DNA from: Pseudomonadota bacterium
Lineage (GTDB): Bacteria; Pseudomonadota; Alphaproteobacteria; Caulobacterales; Aquidulcibacteraceae
NCBI GenBank assembly: GCA_023461135.1
Contig: JAEWNX010000146.1
Span: forward strand, 1-10,706
Direction of reading: 5' to 3'
Length of the DNA: 10,706 bases
The position numbers and the translations under genes were made by a program. A model generated the notes under the pieces. The model had not been told where the DNA came from. It made no database searches and was given only the letters and a program-made list of their open reading frames with translations. Shown here piece by piece: positions 1-6,392 of the stretch. Every line of letters begins with the position of its first letter. Position 1 is the stretch's first letter.

Positions 1-303
1 CGCCAGCGCCGCGCAACGCTGCACCGCCACCGCCGGCGCCGGCGAAATCCGGTCGTAGGGCAGCGTGTCCCACGCCGGCAGACGCAACGTCGCCAGGTCC
101 GGCGCAAAGAATCGCGCCGCCGCTTCGAACTGCGAGGCCCGCGTCTCATCGCGCGCCACGAACAGCGTCACGCCGCCGCGTAAGCGCGCGGCTTCCGCCA
201 GCGCCGCGGCGTCCACGCCCTCGGGCGCGCCGGATACCACCAGCGCGTCCTTCGACTTCGCCAGCGTTTCCGTGAGGCGTGGGTTCAGCGCAGGGTCTTT
301 CAT
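1..303 (-). CDS. mfd: Transcription-repair coupling factor Mfd, N-terminal 101 residues (gene runs off the window)
   Basis: Mfd is the large ATP-dependent translocase that removes RNA polymerase stalled at DNA lesions and recruits UvrA to start nucleotide excision repair. Only the first 101 codons are visible; the frame is open to the window edge. The peptide begins MKDPALNPRL and carries PAWDTLPYDR at residues 76–85, followed by ISP, the signature of the UvrB-like N-terminal region of Mfd. Before it, LVVSGAPEG (21–29) and VTLFVARDE (45–53) fit the first strands of that domain. The ATG shares one base with the sdhE stop (TGATG at 301–305), so translational coupling is likely. The sdhE–mfd order, divergent from recG, is common in alphaproteobacteria. 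The helicase motifs lie outside the window, so the assignment rests on the N-terminal signature and synteny. Confidence 0.88.
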   Translation of the reverse strand, partial: MKDPALNPRLTETLAKSKDALVVSGAPEGVDAAALAEAARLRGGVTLFVARDETRASQFEAAARFFAPDLATLRLPAWDTLPYDRISPAPAVAVQRCAALA

Positions 304-563
304 CAGTCCGTGTTCAACTCGAAACGAAACGCGCGGATGAGCGCGAGGGTTGGCGTGTCATATTGAGGAGGCGCGGCAACCTCCTCCGTGATCCACAGAT
401 AGACGTCCTGGTCGGGCGCCTCGAGCAACGCCTCGAACGCATCCAGCCCCGCATCGTCGAGGTCAGCGAGGCGCCGGTCGGCGAATCTGCCCAGAATCAG
501 ATCGATCTCCCGGAATCCCCGCCGCCACGCGCGGAATTTCAGCTTCTTGCGGCGGTCGTCCAT
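303..563 (-). CDS. sdhE: FAD assembly factor SdhE (succinate dehydrogenase assembly factor 2)
   Basis: An 86-residue protein of the SdhE/SDHAF2 (former DUF339) family, a small cytoplasmic helical bundle that promotes covalent attachment of FAD to the flavoprotein subunit of succinate dehydrogenase and related enzymes. The family's RGxxE motif is present at residues 15–19 (RGFRE), followed by IDLILGRFAD, which matches the conserved MD/IDLILGRFAD stretch. A second conserved segment, LLEAPDQDVYLWI, lies about two-thirds along, also typical. Length is normal for the family. The start at 563 gives an N-terminus (MDDRRKKLKFRAWRRG) with the expected basic lead-in; no strong Shine-Dalgarno is visible before it. 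Its stop overlaps the mfd start by one base, and recG diverges on the other side, leaving about 80 bp for both promoters. Confidence 0.93.
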   Translation of the reverse strand: MDDRRKKLKFRAWRRGFREIDLILGRFADRRLADLDDAGLDAFEALLEAPDQDVYLWITEEVAAPPQYDTPTLALIRAFRFELNTD

Positions 564-597
564 GGAGTGGAGGTGCGGGCCAAATCCGAAGGGGCCG

Positions 598-606
598 CGC
601 TATAAC
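598..606 (+). promoter_or_regulatory. Candidate -10 box for recG
   Basis: TATAAC at 601–606 is the only sigma70-like -10 hexamer in the short sdhE–recG divergent region. No good -35 sits 16–18 bp upstream. If used, transcription would begin near 612–614. That would exclude the ATG at 611 and favour the ATG at 644 as the recG start. Inference from sequence only. Confidence 0.3.
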
Positions 607-643
607 CCATATGGGCGGCCCTGTCAGCGCCGCCAGAGGCCGA

Positions 644-2767
644 ATGAACGACCCAAGCGCCCCGCCCGCAAATTCCTCAGACGCTGTGGCCGCGGCGCTG
701 CTCACGGACGCCCGCGCGCCCAAGGGCGCCAAGAAGGACACGATGGACCTCATCGCCAAGGTCGCCGGCGGAAAGCTCGTGCGCGACCTGGTGTTCCTGC
801 CGCCCAACGCCGCCATCGACCGGCGCCTGCGCGTTCCCATCGGCGAGACCAACGAAGGCGACATCGCCACCATCGAAGCGGAAGTCGACGGCCATCTGAC
901 CGGCCGCCGCATCGGCGGCAAAGTGCTGCCTCACCGCATCCGCCTGCGCGATGAAACCGGCTTTCTCACCATCGCGTACTTCCGCGGCGCTGCAGAGATG
1001 TTCGAGCGCATGTGGCCCATCGGCCAGACGCGCATCGTCTCGGGCACGATCACGATGTACGAGGGCATGCGGCAAATGCTGCATCCCGATCACGTCGTCG
1101 ATCCGGAGAAGGGCGACGCACCGCCGCCGGTCGAGCCGATCTATCCGCTCACGCAAGGCCTCATCGGCCGCACACTGCAGCGCGCAATCCTCGGCGCGCT
1201 CGACACGGTCCCCGATGCGCCCGAGTGGCTAGAAGCCACAACGGTGAGGGCACACGACTGGCCCGACTTCCGCACCTCGCTCGAACAGATTCACCGGCCC
1301 ACGTCACCAGAAGACGTCGCGCCCGAGAGCCCCTTCCGCACGCGTCTCGCCTATGACGAACTCTTCGCGCGCCAATGCGCACTGCGTCTGCGCCGCGCGC
1401 TCCGCCGCAAAGAACCAGGCCGCTCTGTCACCGGCGACGGCTCACGCGCCAACAAGATCATCGCCTCACTGCCCTATGAACTCACCGGCGCACAGCAGCG
1501 CGCTACAAAGGAAATCTACGCCGACATGGCCGAGCCCGCGCCGATGCTGCGCCTGCTGCAAGGCGACGTCGGCTCCGGCAAAACGCTCGTCGCCGCCCTC
1601 GCCATGGCGCGCGCCACGGAAGCTGGCCTGCAAAGCGCGCTCATGGCGCCCACCGACATCCTCGCGCGCCAGCACGGCGCCACGCTCGAGCCCCTCCTCG
1701 CGGCTGCCGGCATTTCCATGGCCGTGCTCACCGGCCGCGATAAAGGCGCGGTGCGCAAAGACATCCTCTCCCGCCTCGCCAGCGGCGAGCTCCACGTCGT
1801 CATCGGCACGCACGCGCTCTTCCAGGAAGAAGTGACGTTTAACGATCTCGGCCTCATCGTCATCGACGAGCAGCACCGCTTCGGCGTCTCCGACCGGATG
1901 CGCATGGTCGCCAAGGGATTCGCGCCGCACGTGCTGGTCATGAGCGCCACGCCGATCCCGCGCACGCTCGCGCTCTCCATCCACGGCGACATGGACCTGT
2001 CCGTGCTCGACGAAAAGCCACCCGGCCGCCAGCCCATCGCCACCGCCGCCATGCCCATCAGCCGCGCCGACGATGTCGTCAAAGCCATCGATGACGCGCG
2101 CGGAAAAGGCGAGCGCGCTTATTGGGTCTGTCCGCTGATCGAAGAAAGCGAAGCGGTCGATCTCGCCGCCGTCACAGATCGCTTCGAAGAACTGAAAACC
2201 TATTTCGGCAAAGGCGTCGAACTCGTGCACGGCAAAATGCCGCCGACCGCACGCGAAGCCGCCATGGAGCGCTTCCGTTCCGGGGAGTCATTCCTCCTCG
2301 TCGCCACCACGGTCATCGAAGTCGGCGTCAACGTGCCCGAAGCCACCATCATGGTGATCGAACACGCCGAACGCTTCGGCCTCGCGCAACTGCACCAGCT
2401 CCGCGGCCGCGTCGGCCGCGGCGACAAGCGCGGCTCGTGCGTTCTCCTCTGGAAACCCCCGCTCGGCGAAACCGCCAAACAACGCATCGACGCCTTCCGC
2501 CGCACCGACGACGGCTTCGCCATCTCCGAACTCGACTACAAACTCCGCGGCGCCGGCGACATGCTCGGCACACAACAGTCGGGCCTCCCACCCTTCCGCC
2601 TCGTCTCGCCCGAAGCCCACGCCGACCTGCTCGGCCAAGCCGACAAGGAAGCCCGCCTCGCCATCGAACGCGATCCCGAACTCAAAACCGAACGCGGCCA
2701 GGCCATCCGCTTGGTACTGAGACTGTTCGGCTACGAAGAAGCCGCTGAACTGGCGCGGAGCGGCTAG
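644..2767 (+). CDS. recG: ATP-dependent DNA helicase RecG
   Basis: RecG is the double-stranded DNA translocase that reverses stalled replication forks and processes branched intermediates. From the ATG at 644 the protein is 707 residues, normal for the family. Superfamily 2 motifs are all visible: Walker A GDVGSGKT at 307–314, DEQH (motif II) at 408–411, SATP (motif III) at 434–437, QLRGRVGRG (motif VI) at 585–593, and the RecG TRG-type motif LRGAGDMLG at 634–642. The N-terminal third is the wedge (OB-fold) domain, where DETGFLTIAYFRG is typical. I chose 644 over the longer frame start at 611 because AGAGG (635–639) sits 4 bases before it, while 611 has no ribosome site and lies at the expected transcription start. 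Unusually, the GVGP loop normally near the N-terminus is replaced by GAKK. It converges on the methyltransferase gene, with 4 bp between stops. Confidence 0.95.
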   Translation: MNDPSAPPANSSDAVAAALLTDARAPKGAKKDTMDLIAKVAGGKLVRDLVFLPPNAAIDRRLRVPIGETNEGDIATIEAEVDGHLTGRRIGGKVLPHRIRLRDETGFLTIAYFRGAAEMFERMWPIGQTRIVSGTITMYEGMRQMLHPDHVVDPEKGDAPPPVEPIYPLTQGLIGRTLQRAILGALDTVPDAPEWLEATTVRAHDWPDFRTSLEQIHRPTSPEDVAPESPFRTRLAYDELFARQCALRLRRALRRKEPGRSVTGDGSRANKIIASLPYELTGAQQRATKEIYADMAEPAPMLRLLQGDVGSGKTLVAALAMARATEAGLQSALMAPTDILARQHGATLEPLLAAAGISMAVLTGRDKGAVRKDILSRLASGELHVVIGTHALFQEEVTFNDLGLIVIDEQHRFGVSDRMRMVAKGFAPHVLVMSATPIPRTLALSIHGDMDLSVLDEKPPGRQPIATAAMPISRADDVVKAIDDARGKGERAYWVCPLIEESEAVDLAAVTDRFEELKTYFGKGVELVHGKMPPTAREAAMERFRSGESFLLVATTVIEVGVNVPEATIMVIEHAERFGLAQLHQLRGRVGRGDKRGSCVLLWKPPLGETAKQRIDAFRRTDDGFAISELDYKLRGAGDMLGTQQSGLPPFRLVSPEAHADLLGQADKEARLAIERDPELKTERGQAIRLVLRLFGYEEAAELARSG

Positions 2768-2771
2768 CGCG

Positions 2772-3509
2772 TCACAAATCCCAAACCAATAACCGATACC
2801 CAACATCGAGCGCATCAAGCGCGAGCAAATCGCCATAACGCTCCGCCCAAGCGCCGCTTTCGACATCCCGCGCCAGCCGCTGCAGCCCATCCTCCGCATC
2901 GATCCGCGCAAACGACGACATGGAGCCGCGCGCGACCGGATCGAGATAAACCTCAGGCCTGCGCCAATAGGCGCCGAGAAAACCATCCACACAATCATGC
3001 GGGATCGGCACAGGCGCCGCGCGAAACGCGCCCAATGCCTCCGCCATCGCATCAAGCCGCGGCATGATCTCCCGATCGAGCGCGCTCAGCGCCGGAAAAT
3101 AATCCCGCGTCAGCCAAAACTCCGGCGTCTCGACATCGAACGTCAGCAGCACAACGCGCCGCCGCGCCACCCGCCGCATCTCCCGCAGGCCCTTCCGCCA
3201 ATTCGACCAATGATGAATGGTCAAACTTGCCATCGCCGCGTCGAACGACGCATCCGCAAACGGCAAATCCTCCGCCGAAGCCTGCACGCAAGGCGCCGCA
3301 TCCTTCGCGCGCTGCGCAATCATCACCTCGGACGGCTCCACCGCCTGCACAACACGATCCGCCGGCTCATACGACCCCGTCCCCGCGCCCACATTCACAA
3401 CACTCCGCGCATCCCCCAGCGCCGCATCAATCATCGCCGCAATGCGCGGATCAGGCCGTCGCCGCTGCGCATACCCGCCGCCAATGCTGTTGTACCGCGC
3501 TTCAGTCAT
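2772..3509 (-). CDS. Class I SAM-dependent methyltransferase (Methyltransf_11 type), substrate unknown
   Basis: A 245-residue soluble protein with a class I SAM-methyltransferase fold. Motif I is VVNVGAGTGSYE at 37–48, the acidic SAM-ribose end of strand 2 is AVEPS at 56–60, the adenine-contacting segment is ASAEDLPF at 77–84, and motif IV with its neighbour is FDAAMA (89–94) plus IHHW (98–101). This arrangement is that of the UbiE/Methyltransf_11 group of small-molecule methyltransferases; the acceptor cannot be told from sequence. The frame stays open upstream to 3698, but the ATG at 3509 is preferred: the extra 63 residues are low-quality and Cys/Arg-rich, MTEARYNSIGGGYAQ is a normal start for this family, and AGGAAGG (3525–3519) lies 9 bases upstream. 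The gene reads toward recG and is divergent from the plus-strand gene at 3673. The 5' untranslated part coincides with a repeat-like palindrome. Confidence 0.85.
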   Translation of the reverse strand: MTEARYNSIGGGYAQRRRPDPRIAAMIDAALGDARSVVNVGAGTGSYEPADRVVQAVEPSEVMIAQRAKDAAPCVQASAEDLPFADASFDAAMASLTIHHWSNWRKGLREMRRVARRRVVLLTFDVETPEFWLTRDYFPALSALDREIMPRLDAMAEALGAFRAAPVPIPHDCVDGFLGAYWRRPEVYLDPVARGSMSSFARIDAEDGLQRLARDVESGAWAERYGDLLALDALDVGYRLLVWDL

Positions 3510-3530
3510 CGCTCTGCGCCTTCCTATGGC

Positions 3531-3571
3531 GATCTCCCCTACTCCCAGAGGAAAGGGGCAATGGGGGATAC
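3531..3571. repeat. Degenerate palindromic intergenic repeat candidate
   Basis: CCCCT (3536–3540) pairs with AGGGG (3554–3558), with an inner CTC/GAG pair (3542–3544 with 3548–3550). Flanking ATC and GAT lie at or near the ends. The shape, two C-rich/G-rich arms around CTCCC-AGAGG, resembles the short dispersed repeats common between genes in alphaproteobacterial genomes. Only one copy is visible here, so its repeated nature is inferred. It lies about 22 bases upstream of the methyltransferase start. The rest of 3510–3672 is relatively A-rich on the plus strand (3600–3640) with no convincing promoter. Confidence 0.4.
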
Positions 3572-3672
3572 AGCATGCCTCTATCCACGCTTTTTCGCGC
3601 ACAACACACTGACTCCAAACAAAATCGCAAAAACAAATCCGACCGGCCTGCATCGCCCCCATACTGCGCCTC

Positions 3673-4182
3673 ATGCACTCACATCGCCCCATCCTCAACC
3701 AGCACCGCCTCCAAAGGCTCGCCCTCTGGACGCTCGCGCTGCTGTCCTGGATCGCGGCGATGCTGTTTGACGAACGCGCACTGGCTTTGCGTCACCTCCA
3801 GCAGCGTTACGGTCTCATCTCGCTCCCGCGGCTTACGAGCTTCGTCAGCAAGCTCCTCATTGCCCGCGCCGCCCAGCTTGCCCGTCTTCGCCGCCGAAAG
3901 CGCATCATCTATTGGCGACGCGGCCGCGACCTCCATCGCCCGCACATTCTGCTCTCCGTCCTGGGGTCTCGCCTGCGCCGCAAGCTCAGAAGCAACGATC
4001 TGCGCACCTGGCTAGCGAAGCTCATGGACGTGCTCCGCAACCTCGACGCCCACGCCGCCCCGCTTGCGCGACGCCTCCGCCGCGGCCTCACCCGTCTCTG
4101 GCGCACCTGGTCAGGGATCGCGCCTGTCTTCGCGCTCCACGCAGCGCCGGCATCCCCGCCGGCGCTGTCCGACAGCTCGTAA
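3673..4182 (+). CDS. Hypothetical very basic protein with one N-terminal membrane segment
   Basis: I do not recognise a characterised family. The 169-residue product has one hydrophobic segment at about 16–32 (LALWTLALLSWIAAMLF) preceded by His/Arg, followed by an Arg-rich, helix-prone body (for example ARLRRRKRIIYWRRGRD, LRRKLRS, LARRLRRGLTRLWRTW). This suggests a bitopic inner-membrane protein with a positively charged cytoplasmic domain. Codons support a real gene: third positions are strongly G/C, second positions alternate as expected for hydrophobic/charged helices, and it fills a gap otherwise 786 bp long. Against it: no ribosome site before the ATG. A CTG at 3664 is an in-frame alternative start. 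The last 15 or so codons are made of a perfect hairpin sequence and look like added material. Arg-rich small proteins of this general look occur in alphaproteobacteria, but I cannot name one. A glycosyltransferase gene follows 113 bp downstream on the same strand. Confidence 0.55.
   Translation: MHSHRPILNQHRLQRLALWTLALLSWIAAMLFDERALALRHLQQRYGLISLPRLTSFVSKLLIARAAQLARLRRRKRIIYWRRGRDLHRPHILLSVLGSRLRRKLRSNDLRTWLAKLMDVLRNLDAHAAPLARRLRRGLTRLWRTWSGIAPVFALHAAPASPPALSDSS
4142..4167. repeat. Perfect 10-bp hairpin at the 3' end of the basic membrane protein gene
   Basis: CAGCGCCGGC (4142–4151) and GCCGGCGCTG (4158–4167) are exact reverse complements around the 6-base loop ATCCCC. A second palindrome, CTGTC-C-GACAG (4165–4175), overlaps its right edge. 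No T-run follows, so it is not a standard intrinsic terminator. The arm sequence resembles REP-like palindromes of GC-rich genomes. It encodes the residues AAPASPPAL just before the stop. Confidence 0.5.
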
Positions 4183-4295
4183 TCCCCGCAGCTTCCGCCA
4201 TTCAACCTGCCGCGCCGAGCCCCGCTCCGCGTGGGCGCGTGCGCACGCCTCCTGGGCGCTTGCTTTTCGCCCGCTCTTGTCCCTGTAAGGGCGCA

Positions 4296-5093
4296 GTGAC
4301 CGAGCCATCCGCCACACCCCCGATCTCCGCCTACATCCGCACCAAGAACGAGGAGCGGCTGATCGGCGAAGTGATCCGCGCCGCCCAGCAGGTCGCGCGC
4401 GAAGTGGTGCTGGTGGATAGCGGCTCCACCGACAAGACCATCGCCATCGCCGAAGAACTCGGCGCCCGCGTCATCCGCGAGCAATGGCACGGCTGGGGCA
4501 AGCAGAAGCGCATCGCTGAAGACGCCTGCACCCACGACTGGCTCCTGGATCTCGACGCCGACGAAATGGTCACGCCCGAACTGGCCGAGGAAATCCGCGC
4601 GCTCTTCGCCAACGGCGCCCCGCCGGCGCCGATCTACCAAATGCTGATGGCCACCGCCCCGCCCGTCGGCAAACCGTGGATGAACTACAATCTCGTCGAT
4701 CGCCGCAAGCTCTACGACCGGCGCGCCATCCGCATTCCCGATCATGCGATGGACGACCAGTTCAAAGTGCCCGCCGGCGTGCAAGTCGGCCACCTGCGCG
4801 GACGGCTCCTGCACCGCTCCTTCACGGGCCTCGAACAGCTCGAAACCAAATTCACCCGCCACGCCTCGTCCAGTTCACGCGACTCCAAACTGAAGCCGCT
4901 CTGGCTCGTCCAGCTCCGCCTTCTCTTCGGCTACCCCTTTTATTTCCTGAACCAGTACCTCCGCCGCGGCCTTTGGCGCGCCGGCTGGTATGGCTTTTCC
5001 GTCGCCACCATTGCTGCGCACGGCCGCTGGCTGCGCGACGCGCTGATGCTGGAGATTCATCTGCGGGACCGTGAGGCGCGTACGAAGGACTAG
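4296..5093 (+). CDS. GT2 glycosyltransferase, WaaE/LgtF-like (lipopolysaccharide core type)
   Basis: A 265-residue family 2 glycosyltransferase, transferring a sugar from a nucleotide donor, most likely onto lipopolysaccharide core or another envelope glycan at the cytoplasmic face. The GT-A signatures are clear: PISAYIRTKNEE (9–20) opens the Rossmann-like domain, VLVDSGSTDKT (38–48) carries the nucleotide-binding Asp, and LLDLDADE (83–90) holds the metal-binding DxD. GWGKQKR (66–72) and the early DLDADE spacing match the WaaE/LgtF (beta-1,4-glucosyltransferase-like) group. The C-terminal segment LLFGYPFYFLNQYLRRG looks membrane-associating. The frame is open to 3912, but the upstream part overlaps the basic membrane protein gene in another frame and reads as Pro/Ala/Arg noise. 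GTG at 4296 is chosen because AAGG (4287–4290) lies 5 bases before it and family homology begins within 10 residues. cfa starts 45 bp after its stop, so the two are probably co-transcribed. The exact sugar and acceptor are unknown. Confidence 0.87.
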   Translation: MTEPSATPPISAYIRTKNEERLIGEVIRAAQQVAREVVLVDSGSTDKTIAIAEELGARVIREQWHGWGKQKRIAEDACTHDWLLDLDADEMVTPELAEEIRALFANGAPPAPIYQMLMATAPPVGKPWMNYNLVDRRKLYDRRAIRIPDHAMDDQFKVPAGVQVGHLRGRLLHRSFTGLEQLETKFTRHASSSSRDSKLKPLWLVQLRLLFGYPFYFLNQYLRRGLWRAGWYGFSVATIAAHGRWLRDALMLEIHLRDREARTKD

Positions 5094-5138
5094 CGGCAGG
5101 GGAACCGGATCGCCGCGCCTGGCCTTCTACGGACACCC

Positions 5139-6392
5139 ATGCCGCATTACATTGACGCCATGCAGGACACGGCCGCTCCCACGCAGCCCGCCTCCGCCAG
5201 CCTCGTCGGCCAGCTCCGCGCGCCGGCGAGCGCCAAAGCCATTCTGTTTGCTTTGCTCCAAGTGCGCGGCGGTTCAATCCTGATCACGGCGCCGGATGGA
5301 AAGCGCCTCCGCTTCGGCGACGGCATGGGCCCCGAGGCGTCGCTCAAAGTCGCCGACTGGCGCTTCGCCCGCCGTGTGCTGAAAAACGGCGACATCGGCT
5401 TCGCCGAAGGCCTCATGGCCGGCGAATGGGAAAGCGACGACCTCGCCGCGCTCCTCACGCTGCTCGCTAACAACGTCGAACGTTTCACGCGTTTGCTCGA
5501 AGGCTCCATCTTCGGCAAGGCGCTCAACTGGCTTCGCCATGCCACGAACGCCAACACGCGCACCGGCTCGCGCCGCAACATCCTTGCACACTACGATCTG
5601 GGCAACCGTTTCTACGAAGCCTGGCTCGACCGCTCGATGACCTACTCCTCAGGGCGCTTCGACAAGCACGTCCGCGATCTGGAGAGCGCCCAGCAAGCTA
5701 AATACCGCGCGCTCGCAGAACACCTCGACCTCAAGCCCGGCGAGCACGTCCTCGAAATCGGCTGCGGCTGGGGCGGTTTCGCCGAGTTCGCGGCGCGCGA
5801 ATACGGCGTACGCGTCACCGGCATCACGATCAGCGACGAACAGTTCAGCTTCGCCCGCGAGCGCATGGCCAAAGCGGGCCTCGCCGATCGCGTCGAAATC
5901 CGCCGCCAAGACTATCGCGATGTCGAAGGCCAGTTCGACAAGGTCGCCTCGATCGAGATGTTCGAGGCGGTCGGCGAGGAATACTGGCCCGCCTACTTCA
6001 AGAAGATTGCCGACGTACTGAAGCCCGGCGGCCGCGCGGGACTGCAGATCATCACGATCCAGGACAATCTCTTCGAGAAGTACCGCAAGCGCGCCGACTT
6101 CATTCAGCGTTACGTCTTCCCAGGCGGCATGCTCGTCAGCCTCGAGCGCCTGAAGCAGGAAACTGCAAACGCCGGTCTCGCTTGGCGCAAAGTCGAAGCG
6201 TTCGGCCAATCCTACGCCGAAACGCTCGCCGAATGGGCGCGCCGCTTCCGAGCCAAATGGAACGACATCCGCGCCATGGGCTTCGATGAACGCTTCAAGC
6301 AGCTTTGGCTGTTCTATCTGAGCTATTGTGAAGCCGGCTTCCGCACCGGCCGCACCGACGTCGTTCAACTCGAACTCGCCAAGCCCGCCTAA
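5139..6392 (+). CDS. cfa: Cyclopropane-fatty-acyl-phospholipid synthase family protein
   Basis: A 417-residue SAM-dependent enzyme of the Cfa family, which adds a methylene across the double bond of unsaturated acyl chains in membrane phospholipids. Visible are an N-terminal lipid-binding region, HYDLGNRFYEAWLD at 151–164, SAM motif I VLEIGCGWGG at 204–213, GITISDEQ, QDYRD, MFEAVG at 274–279, FIQRYVFPGGML, and the C-terminal LSYCEAGFRTGR with Cys397 at the place of the conserved family cysteine. Compared with E. coli Cfa from memory, the carbonate-binding Cys139 and His266 correspond to Ser171 and Gln303, while Glu239 and Tyr317 are kept (Glu276, Tyr359). That variant is typical of a Cfa-like subgroup, so true cyclopropanation activity is likely but not certain. 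Starts at 5139 or 5160 are both possible; neither has a good ribosome site, though GGA at 5131 slightly favours the first. It follows the glycosyltransferase, and its stop overlaps that of the convergent gene by 3 bases. Confidence 0.9.
   Translation: MPHYIDAMQDTAAPTQPASASLVGQLRAPASAKAILFALLQVRGGSILITAPDGKRLRFGDGMGPEASLKVADWRFARRVLKNGDIGFAEGLMAGEWESDDLAALLTLLANNVERFTRLLEGSIFGKALNWLRHATNANTRTGSRRNILAHYDLGNRFYEAWLDRSMTYSSGRFDKHVRDLESAQQAKYRALAEHLDLKPGEHVLEIGCGWGGFAEFAAREYGVRVTGITISDEQFSFARERMAKAGLADRVEIRRQDYRDVEGQFDKVASIEMFEAVGEEYWPAYFKKIADVLKPGGRAGLQIITIQDNLFEKYRKRADFIQRYVFPGGMLVSLERLKQETANAGLAWRKVEAFGQSYAETLAEWARRFRAKWNDIRAMGFDERFKQLWLFYLSYCEAGFRTGRTDVVQLELAKPA

Noticed and set aside
611..643. 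Earlier recG start at 611
   Set aside because: No ribosome site, and a -10-like TATAAC lies only 5 bases before it, so the codon would fall at the transcription start.
2288..3055. 255-codon minus-strand frame spanning the recG 3' end and the methyltransferase
   Set aside because: It runs in a different frame through the methyltransferase and antisense to the RecG motif VI/TRG region.
3510..3698. N-terminal extension of the methyltransferase to an ATG at 3698
   Set aside because: The extra 63 residues show no family similarity, and a ribosome site precedes the ATG at 3509.
4237..4248. 12-bp palindrome GCGTGCGCACGC upstream of the glycosyltransferase
   Set aside because: Alternating G/C palindromes of this size are expected by chance at this base composition; no loop or T-run supports a terminator.
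3912..4295. Upstream extension of the glycosyltransferase frame
   Set aside because: It overlaps the basic membrane protein gene, reads as Pro/Arg/Ala noise, and the GTG at 4296 has a good ribosome site.
3909..4862. 317-codon minus-strand frame opposite the glycosyltransferase
   Set aside because: The glycosyltransferase motifs on the plus strand are unambiguous. The minus frame has only low-complexity Arg/Gly/Ala sequence.
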